Positions 1-12,437 are shown, counted from the first letter of the stretch. The stretch: DNA of 64,000 nt from Macrolepiota albuminosa (GCA_027475525.1 JAMWFC010000114.1:186001-250000); one strand, 5' to 3'. Notes: generated by a model from the sequence alone, not told the origin. Numbers and translations: made by a program.

Positions 1-355
1 TTTTGCAATACCTCCGGTGTGAGGTCTCCTTCTGTAACCACAGGAGGTTTGGAAATCTTTTCCTCACATGTGGCCATGACCGATGCCTCCATTTCGATAG
101 TCTTCACTGCTACTGGGTTTCGATGATCTGGCGACGAAGAAGAGTCAGAATCACTGGTGTCTGTCCGGCCTCTTCTCAATTGGTAGGAAGGTGGTATTGT
201 TTGGTTGGAGACAGCTGTACTAGGGGGCGAGGACGTCGGGACTGGGGTCAGGGGGGACGATGACCGTAGTTGTCGCGCTCTACTCCTAGTAACCAAAGGC
301 GAGCGTAGTGGGTGTGGACGGGACAGGTTGACAACCGTACTTAGCGGGATCCCAA
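1..355 (-). CDS. Gag-like protein of an LTR retrotransposon, N-terminal part, cut by the window edge
   Basis: On the minus strand an open frame runs from a splice acceptor (TTTCCTTAG, about 356-364) to base 1 and continues outside the window. The translation is rich in Ser, Pro and Arg, with a basic PLVTRSRARQLR stretch, a Ser/Asp-rich segment and then KPPVVTEGDLTPEVLQ. The pattern of a disordered N-terminus followed by 'pp.vtegdLTPe' is what I know from the start of Ty3/gypsy-type Gag proteins of agaricomycetes, so I infer a Gag. The first exon and start codon were not found, and the diagnostic capsid core and zinc knuckle would lie outside the window. A host Ser/Pro-rich protein is the alternative. 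Confidence 0.42.
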
Positions 356-1822
356 GGTAGACCACCTAAGGAAACAGAGGAAATAACAACGACGTAGTGT
401 GATGTTCAAAAAAAAATTGTAATCCGTACTGATGTCGAGTCGCACGAGGACAGAACAAGACCACGTTGTATTAAGTGACGGCCTGATACCGGCACAGCAA
501 TAAGAGAGAACGAACCGACAAGAGAGTATGAAAAGGTATGATACGAAAAGACGGGCGGAACCCAAGAGCTCCATGCGTGTCTTATCTAGTCCGGGTTAGT
601 GGCTACGTCAGGTATGACGTAGCTCGTAGCGCGTAAGTAGAGTAATCAACGTTGTACGGGATTACAAATGCTAGGAGACAGCTGTTGTAGAAATGATGAT
701 CCGTTGAAGAAACTCAAAAGGACCACATGTTCTATTTGTCAGAATCAGTGATTAAAATGCAGGAGACTTTGTTGTAGGAATGATGAGAGTGTGAAAGGCC
801 ATGGAAATTGGTACTTAATTGTCGTGATTTATCTGATTTACATATTACCTCCATTTCGCGCCTTTTCCAGTACCTTAACGATAGTTTGTCTCACCGTTAG
901 TTTGGCCATAGCCCGCACGAAGGTAAAATGATTGCCAGAATAATAAATTATATTGCTGAGATGATAAGGGTAGACAGAGTCATTTAACAATGGTGAAATA
1001 GTAAATGCAACAGAGGAAGTGTCAAATAGAAAAATAGGTGGAGCATACATGAAGACAAACGATCTTCCTCACTCAGTACTGCATAAAATACACTTGAGTT
1101 CTGTGGGCACATAGAAGTGGTCTGTATATTATTTCAATGTGGATGGGCTGGCTCCCAGCAACACAGTCTGATGTTTTATAACTTGAGGATGAGTCCTACC
1201 TACGTAAACAGCACAGCATACAGCACACAGCACACAAAAACAATAAAAAGAAATATAAATATAAATGGTTTGACAATTCTGAGGACAAGAAAGCTATGAA
1301 AAAAGCCTTGATCTATTCTAGATCTCGGAACTAAATCAAGCGACATTGTTTAGCCAGCCCTCTACAGTCAGTATCAAAGATGGTCAACCTTTTTACGTAT
1401 GACTTTGGATGCTGAAAGGGAGCTGATCGTCTGCAACTCCAAGTAAGACATGGCCGTATCCATTAGCCTTAGAAGAGTCCGGAGATTGTCTAAAATATCA
1501 GCGTTCGTCACTCGACCAAAAAAATTGACATCCTATTAACAACACCTTCCGGATTCTACTAGACACATTGATAGCTGAGAGTAGAAGTGTAACCTTTCCG
1601 TCATTTCGCTGGCATCTTGTCATGGTACACCAAAAAAAAAACACAATCAACGAATGAGTCGAACACTCGTGGTTTGTGCGTCGAGTTGTAGGCCGGCGAT
1701 TTTGATGAGTCGAGACTTGGCTAATCGTCGGATGAGTGCATCACTCTTGAAATTCTTCTTGCTGGTTATGAGGGCATTTGCTTTCATCAACAAGTCAGAA
1801 TCAGGTTACACACACATATATA
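356..1822. other. Stretch with no recognised gene
   Basis: Only short, unrelated open frames occur on both strands and none has coding-like composition or splice continuity. Several A-rich runs are present (near 1249-1262 and 1630-1639). The start exon of the Gag-like gene may be hidden here. Confidence 0.4.
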
Positions 1823-2801
1823 TCACCATACAAAGATGCGCTGACGTGGGTCTTTAACTTCCATCATCTTCAAGACGATCTCAGCTTTGAATGCATCCTG
1901 CAAGACAGTCATTACCAAGTCAGTAAGCAGATAAATAAGCTTACATTTTTCCTATAGACTTCCTGAAGTGGTTTAACCTGCCTCCACGCCCATCCAAACT
2001 CGGAAAGCATCTTCTCCTGTCGCGCCTCATTTGTTGTGTGCAAAAATCTCGCAACGCGCATCTTGACATCCGCAGGCTTGGTATGGTAATCCTCAATGCT
2101 CGCAGGAAAATCAGCTTCACGACGTTTTCGTTCCTCTTTCTCACGAATTTCTGTTTGTTTAAGTTCTTGGTAAAGAGGAACAAGCTGTTCTAGGTGTGAG
2201 TAACGCAGGCGTTCAAGTTCGTCTTCCCATCGCATTTGTTGTGGTATATATCGGCGCGATTCCTCGTAGAAACTCTGTACGCTTGTCAAATATAGATACG
2301 AAATGGAAAGAAATACCTCACTGAAATGTCGCGATCTCGATCTTCTTCATTAATTCCGTCTTTCCTGGGGTACGTGACCTCATCGAGAGCACGGTACATA
2401 TCATAAGCATCATCGAGATACTCTTCGGCATGCCATAGATACATTCGTTGCAGGTCAGACAAATGTTGAGCTTGCAAATCCTGGATCCTTTTCTTGATTG
2501 ACTCTGGTGTGTCTGGTTTCAACTCCTCCCGCATCTGCTCAAGTCTGCCCGCTGCAGCGTCGGGTTTGGATATCACACAGGGAGATAAGACTCACGTTGG
2601 TATAGGCCGACATTTTTGGGTCAAGACATATTGAGCAGTGCAGTGCGCATCCAACGCTGCCCAAGATAGTTCTGCCGATGAATTGGGCCCTGCGTCGGGT
2701 TTTGGAAGATCTTGAGGCCTAAATCCATTGAGGCCTACGTATTTGGAAGAAGGTAATCGATTCTTTGGTAAATCTACGCCAGAAAACCACATATGAGCCA
2801 T
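1823..2801 (-). CDS. Uncharacterised conserved-looking protein, four exons, charged and helical
   Basis: The exons are 2801-2596, 2544-2322, 2274-1945 and 1897-1823. Introns are 47-51 bp, GT-AG, and the reading phases join to give 277 residues. I chose the ATG of MAHMWFSGVDLP at 2801; an in-frame ATG 45 bp upstream (2846) is possible. The N-terminus is Pro-rich. The rest is highly charged and probably helical or coiled-coil, with a LPKPDAGPNSSAELSW segment, a Tyr-rich LWHAEEYLDDAYDMYRALDE segment, an Arg/Glu stretch (REKEERKRREADF) and the C-terminus QRIFVW. No signal peptide or membrane helix is visible. The four exons fit in phase, so I believe the gene is real, but I do not recognise the family. 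It is divergent from the VPS9 gene, with 183 bp between the start codons. Confidence 0.7.
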
Positions 2802-2984
2802 GGTGGTGGATTGTAAGCTTGAATTTAACGGAGATGTCCGTTTCACTCTTCGTCATCTACTGTGTAGTGCTTGACGTGGCCGACGGTCGTCGGCGATTAC
2901 TTTGGCGAGTACTTTGGCGCGAAGTGGCGTGTTGTTGAAGTTTTCTTGCATTCTTTCCGCGTGAAGTAGGTTGGTCTGTAGTAT

Positions 2985-5900
2985 ATGGCGTCTAACGAAG
3001 ACCGTGATCGCCTCTTCCCCGCAACATCCATTGGTCGTACAGCAGGGTCTCGCCTACAACGCGAACCATCCAAGGACTTACTATCTGCACACCCCCTGCT
3101 TTCATCTTCTCATTCTTCGTCCTCATCTGTTGATAATGGGTCCAGTCAGACAACCCCTCGTTATCTTCCATATACGCCAAGACAACGTGTTTCGCCGACT
3201 GCAGCAACGACAGGAACGACGATACATCCACCTTCACCTCATCACCAACAAGGAGATGCTACGAGCAAGTTGCAACTAGTGAATCTCAAAGCCGCAGCCC
3301 AGAATATAGGTTTGGATACGGGGAGTGTTGGTTGGGCGATCCTTGAGAAATTGGTGCACGAGAGCGATCACCATGACAGAATATAGGTTTGGATACGGGG
3401 AGTGTTGGTTGGGCGATCCTTGAGAAATTGGTGCACGAGAGCGATCACCATGACTCTGAATGGACAGAGATTTGGAGTGCAATAACAACCGGGAAGGTGC
3501 GCGCTCTGGAACCTGTTTTTTTGGCATGACATAACTTACTTTTTTGAGATCTAGTCTACTCTTCTTCTGCCCCTCGAACCATTTTCAGGTCATGACAAGT
3601 TGACACCTGAATTTCTCAAGGATCATGTTGTCTTGTGCGATAGTCCATCACGGAAAAGTGCAGCTACCGTCACCCTGTCAGGCCTACGAGGTACAATAAA
3701 CTAGTATGCAAATTGGAAGACTCCCCATACGTGTCACTAATTATACCGTAGTAACAAGCTCACCTTTCGTTCCACCATCCACCCGGACTCAAAGACATTC
3801 CATGATCTTCTCCTTCCTTCGACGCGTGTATCTGCCTTGTCAGCGTTACCGGATCTCCCTCTTATATTACCATCCTCATCGTATCCGACATTTATCGTGC
3901 CAGCCCATAGCTCATGTCTCCCATTGCCTCCTAGAACCCCTCCAACCAAACCACCGCTTCCGCCCCGTCCAGGTAGCCGTGTTGTTTCTTCCTCCAGTAC
4001 TACCCCCGCCTCGCGCATTTCCAACCCCTTTGCGTCTCTCTTTGGGAGCAGCAGCAGCAGCACCCCAAATACTGGCAAGTCCGGCACAGTAGTACCCTCC
4101 TCCCCAACCGGGTCTGTCCATTCCTTGGACTCGACACATTCACCAGATCATGTCATTGAAATTTCCGCGTTCACAATTGACCGCAAGATAGTACGCAAGG
4201 ATATCGCGAAGGATATGAACAAGGCGCTGAGACGGGAAGTCAAAGATCTCTTGGAGACAGGGCTCCACATGCCATCATGGGTCAGCGATCGTGTACACGA
4301 CTTTACAGCGGAGTGGTACCCCTTCGTTAAAGAAGAAAAGAAGAAGCCTTTACTCTTGAGTCGTCATACACGAGAGAAAGAGAAGAAGGAGAATGGTGAA
4401 CAGTATGTGGTTGCCTGGACAGAAGAGACACCAGAGAACACTGCGGAGCGAATGCAGAACTTTTATTCGGCGCTGGAGCAAGAGTTGATGCTTTCTGAAG
4501 AATCGTTCCTGGGAAGGCTGATGAAGGAGCATATTGAAGATAGCGAGAGCACAGAGAATGAGAAGAAGATCAAGGAGAAGATTGAGAGTGAGGCAAAGAT
4601 AAAAGAGAGTATGGAGGTTGTTGAAAGTACAATATGCACCCTCTTTTATGATCGGTGCGTGCCTTCTATTCTTTCAACCTATTGTATTACTGATTTATAG
4701 CTGTCAGACTCTATATGCAACCTACGTCTGACGATTTGTCGCACGATGAAACGCTGTCGAGTCGTGTCGCTGCTCTAAATTTGCTCGATTTGGGACTGGA
4801 ACATCTTGATATCCACGTGGAACATTCAAGCAAGGAATTAGACCTTGTTATCAAAGAATGTGGTGAAAGTACGTGGCTCGCTTTGAAAGTATCTGAATAA
4901 AGCCTATATTGCGACCAGCGTTATCCCAGCTGCAAGACTGTAGGAGTCCCGGAGACAAGGCAGCTTTGCTTGTTGCAGCTCATAAGTCAGTCGTTGGTAA
5001 GCACCTTTCTTTTGTTTTGATTCAGAGTTTTACGGTCTGTATTATGCTCACAGACGGTCTGTCCCGCCTTCCTCCAATTCGGATCATGTCAGAGGAGGAG
5101 TCCAGAGCCCAGAAAGCTAAAATTTCACAGTTGGCGCGGGCGAAGGTCAACGCGCCTCCTTGTGAAGCAGACGGGACCCTTAAGATCATAGTATCGCTCG
5201 AAATGTCCAGCTCTAATGCAACTACAAGTGGTACACCAAAACCAAATGAGGGATCCATTATTGAGGCTCCTGTTGACAACCTCGAAACGCCTTGCCCCAC
5301 ATCCACACTCCAGGACCAACCTTCCCCATTACCCGAGACTGTTAAGCCTGAATCCAATATCAATCCCGAGTCAATAGAGTGTTTAACCCCTTCCTCCGAA
5401 CCAACTCCGGTATCAGGTGACGTACTCCTCCCATTGATCATCTTCTCTGTCGTCAAAGCCAACCCCCCGCATCTCGTCTCAAGTCTCCTATACACACAAC
5501 GCTACCGGAATCAATCTATCGGCGGCGAAGAAAGCTACTGCCTCATCAATCTTATGGCTGTCGCTGAGTTCCTCGAGAACGTCGACCTCGCAGCTCTGGG
5601 ACTCGGGGACTCCGATCAAGTCCTCAGTGCGGCAGATCTTACGCCTATACCTCTCAATCTAAGTCCAATTACGGATCCAACGCCATTAGCTGCAACTGCA
5701 ACAGACGGACTCCCCGGGAAATTGCGCGGTGGGGTTGAGCAGGCGAACAAGGTTATTACGGGCGTTATGGACACGTCGTTTGGGATGTTGCGTTCTTTGT
5801 TACCCCAGGCGGCGTCTGCAGACCCCACGCAACAGAGTGGTCCTACTGTCACCCCCTCATTCTCCGTTCCTGCTACTGCTGCGGTGCAAAATTCTACTGC

Positions 5901-6609
5901 GAAGCCGGGCTTTGGGCTCCTGCGTCGTGACAGTGGTTTCTCAATACGCAGTTTGACAGCAGCGCTGGACATCGGCCGTGGGTCGAGTAAAGGGGCAGAG
6001 GAGGCGGGTCAGCAGCTCGTCGCGGTATCAAGGCCGGTGTCTGTGAAGTCTGCTCGTGGAAATGAGAGCGGAGTCGAGGAGAGCGAGACTGAGGATGAGG
6101 AAGATGAGGAAGATGGAGAAGATGGGGAAGATGGGGATTATGAACAGGAGTATACGGGTCGTGATGTAGATGCCCGAAGTATTCGGAGCTTTGAGAGTAT
6201 GTTGAGCGCGAGTTCAAAGGGGAAAGGGAAGGGCAAGAAGGATAAATCAAGTTCAAAAACGAGAAAGAGTCTGACTGACCGGTTGGCGCATATGTCAAAT
6301 CTTGCTGGTTTGAAGGTGATTTTCACCTCCAGAATTCTCACCGACTATGTATATTAACTATATATCGATTTTCCTTAGGCTCAGAACACTCCTCTTAATC
6401 CTACAGTGGCGGAGAGTCCCCCGTCCCCGTCTTCCAGGCCGCAGTCACCCGAACGGCAAGCTATGAGTCAGTTGCGCTTGGGACCTCCGATTGCTCGTTT
6501 CCTCGAGTGCTCGACTGGCGATCTTAGGTTATCTGAGGTAGGCGAGCTGTTGAGAGATTACCGTCGGTTGGTTGAGGGCATCAGGGCTGTAAAAGGTTTC
6601 GACGAATAG
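2985..6609 (+). CDS. VPS9-domain guanine nucleotide exchange factor for Rab5-type GTPases (frame broken by a 77-bp duplication)
   Basis: The seven exons are 2985-3496, 3555-3703, 3752-4654, 4708-4868, 4919-4996, 5054-6315 and 6379-6609. With one 77-bp unit of the tandem repeat at 3301-3454 removed, the exons sum to 1073 codons (1072 aa) without a stop. As printed, the second repeat copy shifts the frame to a stop at 3382-3384. The VPS9 domain is clear: LYMQPTSDD, LNLLDLGLEHL, SPGDKAALLVAAHKSVVDGL, then PLIIFSVVKANPPHLVSSL and GEESYCLINLMAVAEFLENV. Known members load GTP onto Rab5/Vps21 in endosomal and vacuolar traffic. A disordered Ser/Pro-rich insertion of about 110 residues splits the domain. 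The N-terminus is low-complexity; the C-terminus has an acidic EDEEDEEDGEDGEDGD run (near 6090-6140) and a basic patch. I cannot place it with a named yeast orthologue (Vps9, Muk1). Confidence 0.88.
3301..3454. repeat. Perfect 77-bp tandem duplication (2 units) in VPS9 exon 1
   Basis: Units 3301-3377 and 3378-3454 are identical. 77 is not a multiple of 3, so the duplication breaks the reading frame. Removing one unit restores a continuous frame across the junction (HHD|SEWTEIW). Probably an assembly artefact, see findings. Confidence 0.97.
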
Positions 6610-7580
6610 CGTATTTATCTCTTTTCGTGCTGTATTAGGGAGTTGTAACCAGTCACTGACGGTCGTGTCCTTGGTGTTGCAGGCGTTTCAGTCGTTATCG
6701 ACCGTGCTTTAGCGACATACTAAACCATGTCATCGTCACTAGGTTGGTCTTGTCCTGCTATGATGCGTGTTAGATCACTTCATCATATATATATGGATCA
6801 GTGTTCCGTGTCGCGTGTTCTCGTTTGTTTCATCATGTCGACAAATCTCCTTGGATACTGTTTCTATCTTGATGAATTAAGCTTTATTAAATTACTGGTC
6901 GACGTCATTGTCAAAGCGACACAACCGAAACGACACTTGTCTCAACTTGAAAGAAATGCTCTTGCACAAGTACATAAAGTCCTAGTCTTTCACAATGGGT
7001 GAAGCCGCAGATTATCAGTGTATAGTTAGTTGTACGGCATCGCCAATATAATACCTAGTAATTTGTGCCTTTCATCTGAGGCCGTCAGTTTCCGTCTATC
7101 GCTGCCCCTCTAAAGTATGTAATCTGGCAGTTGGTGGGTTTCATTCCCCTGATACATAGCACCTCTCTGGGCGATCGGTCTCTGATCCTTCTGTCAGACT
7201 TAAAACACTGTTGATGCAAAATTTCTCGACAGCACCGGGTATCAGTGTGGCTTACCTCATCACGTCCACCCTTGTGCGCAAGCAAAACAGGGCGATGCTA
7301 TCTGTCGCGTCCTTTTCCTGATCTTTTTGAGTAAATGAGGTAGGTTTCTGCCATAACCACCCATCATTCAACCTATCCACCATCTTCATATAAGGTCCTA
7401 ATCTCTACATCTCTCTAGCAACAGAGTCTCGGCTTTACGCACCGTCTGGACAGTGTCACTGCCACTGCAATCTCTTTTGACCTTCAATTGGTAGGTCATT
7501 GCCCTCGTCCATACTCGCTCGAACTATTCGCTGATTGTACGTTATATCTCGGCTCCTAGTTGCACAGCATAGTCATCGAA
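6610..7580. other. Intergenic stretch between VPS9 gene and first Bud6-like gene
   Basis: No coding frame with convincing composition or splice continuity was found. The short open frame at 6727-7002 looks random. Confidence 0.45.
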
Positions 7581-8219
7581 ATGGCTTCTTACTCGCTTTC
7601 CAGGTCTGGTAGCTACAGCACCATCACCGGATCGCAGACGGCAACAGCAGTGAGTCCTATCGTCTCTTTAACACTCCCCTGTCGCGTCATCGCTCTATAT
7701 CTTCCCCCACTTCAGTTCTATGTCTGCTCATGTAGCCAACGTTGCTCAACGTCCGATTATTACTATCTGCACACAGAGAGATCAGAGCGATGTGCCGAGT
7801 TCTGTCCGCAGGCTCCTCCTCTCCACGAGAAGCCTTCAAGAACTGCTAAAGCAGTGGAGTATCAAACAGGCTACCGAAACTCAGGTTAGCGATGCCTATG
7901 TGCAGATCGGTGAAGACTTTAGTACCACCGTCCGAGCATTTGCGCGCTACCAAATCGACCTCAGGTTTGTTACAGCATTTGATCCTTTATAATAATTACA
8001 AATTAACTCCGATATTTGTGGCTTAGTGATATACATTCAATCCCCGGAGAACTTCGCGTACCATTAGAGCGATGTCTCGGTGAAGATCCTTCTCCTGAAA
8101 TTTTGGAAAGCTACATGCCAGAAGTTCGTCGGGTGCTCTATAAATTGCTCAGGGGATTGCAGGCGCGTCAGGATCAGTGGAGAGCGGTGAGTGGTTGGGT
8201 GCCTTACGAGAGGAGTTAA
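7581..8219 (+). CDS. Short protein consisting only of a Bud6/Aip3 N-terminal-type domain (copy A)
   Basis: The exons are 7581-7649, 7777-7964 and 8027-8219, giving 149 aa. The first intron is 127 bp, long for this window. The core VPSSVRRLLLSTRSLQ, ATETQVSDAYVQIGEDF, AFARYQIDLSDIHSIP and EILESYMPEVRRVLYKLL follows the pattern I know from the N-terminal domain of fungal Bud6/Aip3, an actin- and formin-associated polarity factor. Full-length Bud6 proteins go on for several hundred residues of coiled coil and actin/formin-binding core; here a stop follows about 13 residues after the domain. The last codons include AGAGCG|GTGAGT, a good splice donor, so undetected 3' exons, or a gene truncated at an intron, are both possible. 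A paralogue with identical exon 2 and 3 lengths (188 and 193 nt) lies 3.3 kb downstream. Confidence 0.68.
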
Positions 8220-10921
8220 GAATGAGCAGATGAGCACGCTATACATGACGACATCCTTACCCCTAATAATCAAATCAAATGACCGGTCATTCATATATCT
8301 TCAGTTATGCATGCATTACCCTTTGTACATTGTACTCTTGACGTGTATATTATCTTAGTACGCTACCACGTAAAAACACAGTTTTACGACGTATTCTATC
8401 GCATGTACGTCGACTGGTCGGGGACGGGTCGGCACCGACCGATACTTATCTAATCTTTGTCTGAACAAGGATCCGAATTGATCGAGGACCGTCTTGTGGC
8501 TGTACTGAATACTATTCCACCCTTTAGCTGAATCCCTCTGAGTCGGACAAACAATGTTTTGCCACAACCAGCCATCCTAAGCACTGCAAACGAGACATAT
8601 AACGTAATATAACGTACCTAATTTGTTTCCGACTTAGTCCGAGGTGAGACAAGGTCTCGTTGCTGAGTCCCTTGGTGGCGAACGGTCAAGCCAGTCAGTT
8701 GTCACGCCTGCCGATTCAGCGGCAAGGCGGAGTCTTAAATTCTCTCGTTGACTACAAGAGCGTTGTCCGATTACAGTGCAGCGTAGTGTGAATTCAGCAT
8801 CTTACTAAAGTGTGACGCCTTAGTGACATCCGACTGAAAGGGGACTCCGAGCTAAAGGGTACTGCTTGAGCTTGATGACTTGCTTGATCTCGTGCTCACG
8901 GTTGTCAAGTTAATTGCACTGGAGACCCACGTGTACAAGGGTAGCATCCAGTGCTGAATGATGAAACGCTTACTGACAGCAGGACTTGTGCGAACTGAAA
9001 TGATATGATATCACCGCCAGGAATTCTGCCTTGTTCCTAGACTGGCAACGATTTCAGGCTAAGTTTAGGGCTGTCACGGAGTTTTGGAACACACGTCAAG
9101 ACTGAATTATTATGTAGGCTGGAAAAGTGTTTCGTGTCTTTATGCCCTGACCGCACTCTCAGCTCTATGAGAAGTTTAGTATGCCATATATATTAGTGAA
9201 CGGTAATAACTTGAACATCGGGTCAGCAATTGCCAAGATCAAGCTATTCGATACGTACAATAAAACCAAATGACAGCGCCGCAGCACAGCCCAGCTGCGA
9301 AAGGTAGACTTCCTGTGCCATCTTCGCTCTACTAACAGCTTCAACCTACAGTGCTCTAGGATGATTGATTGTCTGGAAGGCTAGGTCTGTCCTTTCAGTC
9401 CAATTAAACCATATAGATCTTCTGTGCCAAAATATGCACTTCCTGATCTCCTAGCCAGATCCTTTGTGGGAGATCTGTTCTCTACTCTGAGGGCCTATTC
9501 TTCGCGTTTGCTGCCTTAGTTTTGGGCACAAATGATCTTCTCCAGACTGTCGAATCGAACGGGTTACTAGGCAGTTTCAATCATTGGCCTGAGGCCATAT
9601 GCATTTGCTGGTAATTTTGAGAAAGGTGGTCGCTTGGTCCATGCTACAGTTGTGACGACGATGTAATCTACGACGTCAATATTGTTAGGAGAAAATAAAG
9701 TGGAATCTGTATTCTTGTAGAATCCAGACCAGATCATGACATGCTTGACTCCCTTTTCTATTTACTTCTACGTTACTGTCTGACACAGAGATCACTACAT
9801 ATCAGGTCCTTTTTGGGTGTTATTACCAGCAGACTCCTTTCTTGTGAACTTGAAAAAACAGGCTACAAAATCCAAGACTTGACGAGTAGTAAAGAGTATT
9901 GCACTTCAGCGTGAGCCCATTACTTGTTTAACCGATTCAATCTTACTTGTGATCACTATAGACCATCCCAGTCTTCAAAGTTTTTCACTCAGGCGTGGAC
10001 AGTCTCCGGCGGTCGACATCCTCGGCTTATAGGCTGGTATCCAAATGCCGATTCTATGCCCTAAGATAACACAGAAGTCCCAGTTGTCGCCATGAAACCG
10101 TAAGGGAACCCGCGTATGCTCTTTCGGGGGGACAGGGCAAGGACAACGACAATCAATTCTGCTTTGCTATATTTCGATGACACGGAGAGCATTGATTTTG
10201 TTTGTCGGGCCAAAATCAACTATGTACTTCAAGACTCTACGAACCTGGCAAGACTGAATAGGTGCCATTTTTCACAGTGGTGGTAAATAAACTCCGCTTC
10301 AAGACCAATTTACCTTATGCTCAATATTCAAGTTGCCGTCGTTGCACACCAATTGATGTAACAATCGAGACCGTGCTGTGAAACAAGGAAAGCTGTGTAG
10401 ATCTGGCATGTTGCGAGCATCAAGATGACGGTTGCAAAGAACTGTGGTGGTGAAGAATTCAATTTTTCATATTGATTTCCTCTAGGTTCATCCATGACGG
10501 GGTCCTTTCTGCATGTAACAACATGCAAGTGCGACTAGAATTTATCGTGGACCATCTTTCAATGCGTGACATACGTAAGACACTTGAAGCAGCCGATAGG
10601 CGCCAACACCGGCATCCCTACACAGGCGGCCTCTATACACCTGATGCTGGTACCACGAGCCATCCAGTCTATTTCCGTGGCGTGACGTGAGTCTTTCTCA
10701 CTCGCACCTAGGGCCTGGGACCTGAAAAACCACTGGCTCCTATACTTTATTGAGGCCGGTGTGGTCTGCACAAGGAGTCTACTTCCCAAGATAGCGCACG
10801 AACTTACTCTGGAAGTCTCACCGCCAATGGCCGTCCTCCAACAAAGGTTTTGATCCCATCTGGTGCGAGCTGAGTATATATATCATCAGAGAAGAACAAT
10901 CGGCTATGAGCACTCCTGGAC
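8220..10921. other. 2.7-kb stretch between the Bud6-like paralogues, no gene recognised
   Basis: There is no open frame longer than about 75 codons with protein-like composition. A minus-strand segment (10528-10328) translates to a short hydrophobic stretch (FFATVILMLATCQIYTAFLV) that could be a relic of a membrane protein, but no joined gene could be built. No 3' exons of a full-length Bud6 were identified here. Confidence 0.4.
10875..10883 (+). promoter_or_regulatory. TATA-like element upstream of Bud6-like copy B
   Basis: TATATATAT lies 39 bp before the proposed ATG at 10922. Composition and position only. Confidence 0.35.
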
Positions 10922-11497
10922 ATGGAACCTCCCTCTCGCCAAACATCATATGCATCTAGTAGAAGTAATTTAAATTCTATCACTCGAACGCTGTCTCATG
11001 GTATACCAGTAAGCTTGGTTGCATTTCTTGAGTCGAAGTGTCTTATACACGCACATTACAGGCAGTTCGAAGTAACGTGTCAGACTCTGTACGCAGCCTT
11101 CTCCTCGCGACAAGACGCCTACAAGAAGTTCTCCAGCAATGGAGCATAGGGCAGGCTACAGAGACGCAGGTCAGCAGTGTCTACGTGAAGGTTGGCGAGG
11201 ACTTGAACGCCGCCATCAAGGCCTTTGCATACTATCGGGTCGACCTCAGGTGCGCTATCTGCCACACACCCGTTATGCATGGACAGCTTTTCAATCATCG
11301 GCAGTGACATCTACTCCGTTCCTGAAGATTTACGGAGACCACTGGAGCGAATGCTTGTCAATGAACCTTCACCTGAAGTTCTAGACATGCACATGCCGGA
11401 GATCCGCCGTGCTCTCTACAAATTGTACCAGGGTATTCATATGCGTAGAAATATCTGGCGAACTAGTGCGGAGAGACAAATATCACTTTCTCGGTGA
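10922..11497 (+). CDS. Short protein consisting only of a Bud6/Aip3 N-terminal-type domain (copy B)
   Basis: The exons are 10922-11008, 11062-11249 and 11305-11497, giving 155 aa. Key segments are DSVRSLLLATRRLQEVLQQW, TQVSSVYVKVGEDLNAAIKA, YRVDLSDIYSVPEDLRRPLE and PSPEVLDMHMPEIRRALYKL. They align without gaps to copy A from the conserved core onward, and exon 2 and 3 lengths and intron phases are identical, so the two are tandem paralogues. First exons differ in sequence (Ser/Arg-rich leader). The protein ends shortly after the domain (RRNIWRTSAERQISLSR) and lacks the coiled-coil and actin-binding parts of known Bud6. Introns are 53 and 55 bp. Function is not established; a self-standing domain could modulate full-length Bud6, or both genes may be decaying fragments. 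Confidence 0.68.
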
Positions 11498-12437
11498 GAT
11501 GAGGTGCGTTATTCGATATGAGTCGGAAGGCGTGCAACATCATTAATGCATTCCACTTAAGACTGTCGCTTCATGCAAGATAACCACTCATCTGTAGGGA
11601 ATCATGATACTGAGGAACTCGAAGTTTATTATCCTCCAAGCGAGATCGGATATTGATTTTTATATGATGTACTCGGAAAACTGTGTTGCGATCAGCGCAA
11701 AAAGCAGCAGCGAGTGTCCAGAAATGTGTAAGGTTGACATGCGTTACGGACACGCTGGTAGTTGCCAAGTCACACATCCCTTTTATTAGATTCTTCGTAG
11801 ATGTATCCGTTACGTTAGATCATTGCACAAAAGAGCACACTAACAAACTTAAAACGCAGCCCATGGGCGTAAGCACATGGCGAACATTCAAGTTCGCCTC
11901 AAACCCACTCGACAGCACCCAACAACACGCGTCCGCACCTGAGCTTGTACTGTTCGAAATCAGTACCAAACAGCTCAGTCTCACGACTTATTTCAGATAA
12001 GGAAGCAGCGTATCTGGTGAACGTGAGTCACATTCATATGCATACAACGAGCATACATACCGCATCCCCGTGACAAGCCATGAGGGAAGGACTTGTATTC
12101 TCAATATCTGCTGGTAACCCGCAAATCCGAGGTTGAAATAGTGAACTGGTGTCCAAGTGCAGATTGTTTTTTTATCCGTACAGTGGGTAAATTTATTCGG
12201 GAGTGAGGCCAAGCGAGCGCCTCTTTCACGCCAGAAAGATGTTTCTGCTCAAGAGCAGGTAGAAATCTCGCTTGTCATTTTTGTACAGCGTCATTGAACG
12301 TCATGGAACGTATAAAAGTTAGGGTTAAAATTCCGGAACAACGCAAAAACGTGGCAGTCATACTTGGAACATAACATGTTACGTCAGCTGTTAATCGAGC
12401 GAAGGAAATCTTATCGCCCATTGAAATACGCCGATCC
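11498..12437. other. Intergenic stretch before ADE1
   Basis: Small open frames on both strands look random. Nothing else is recognised. Confidence 0.45.
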
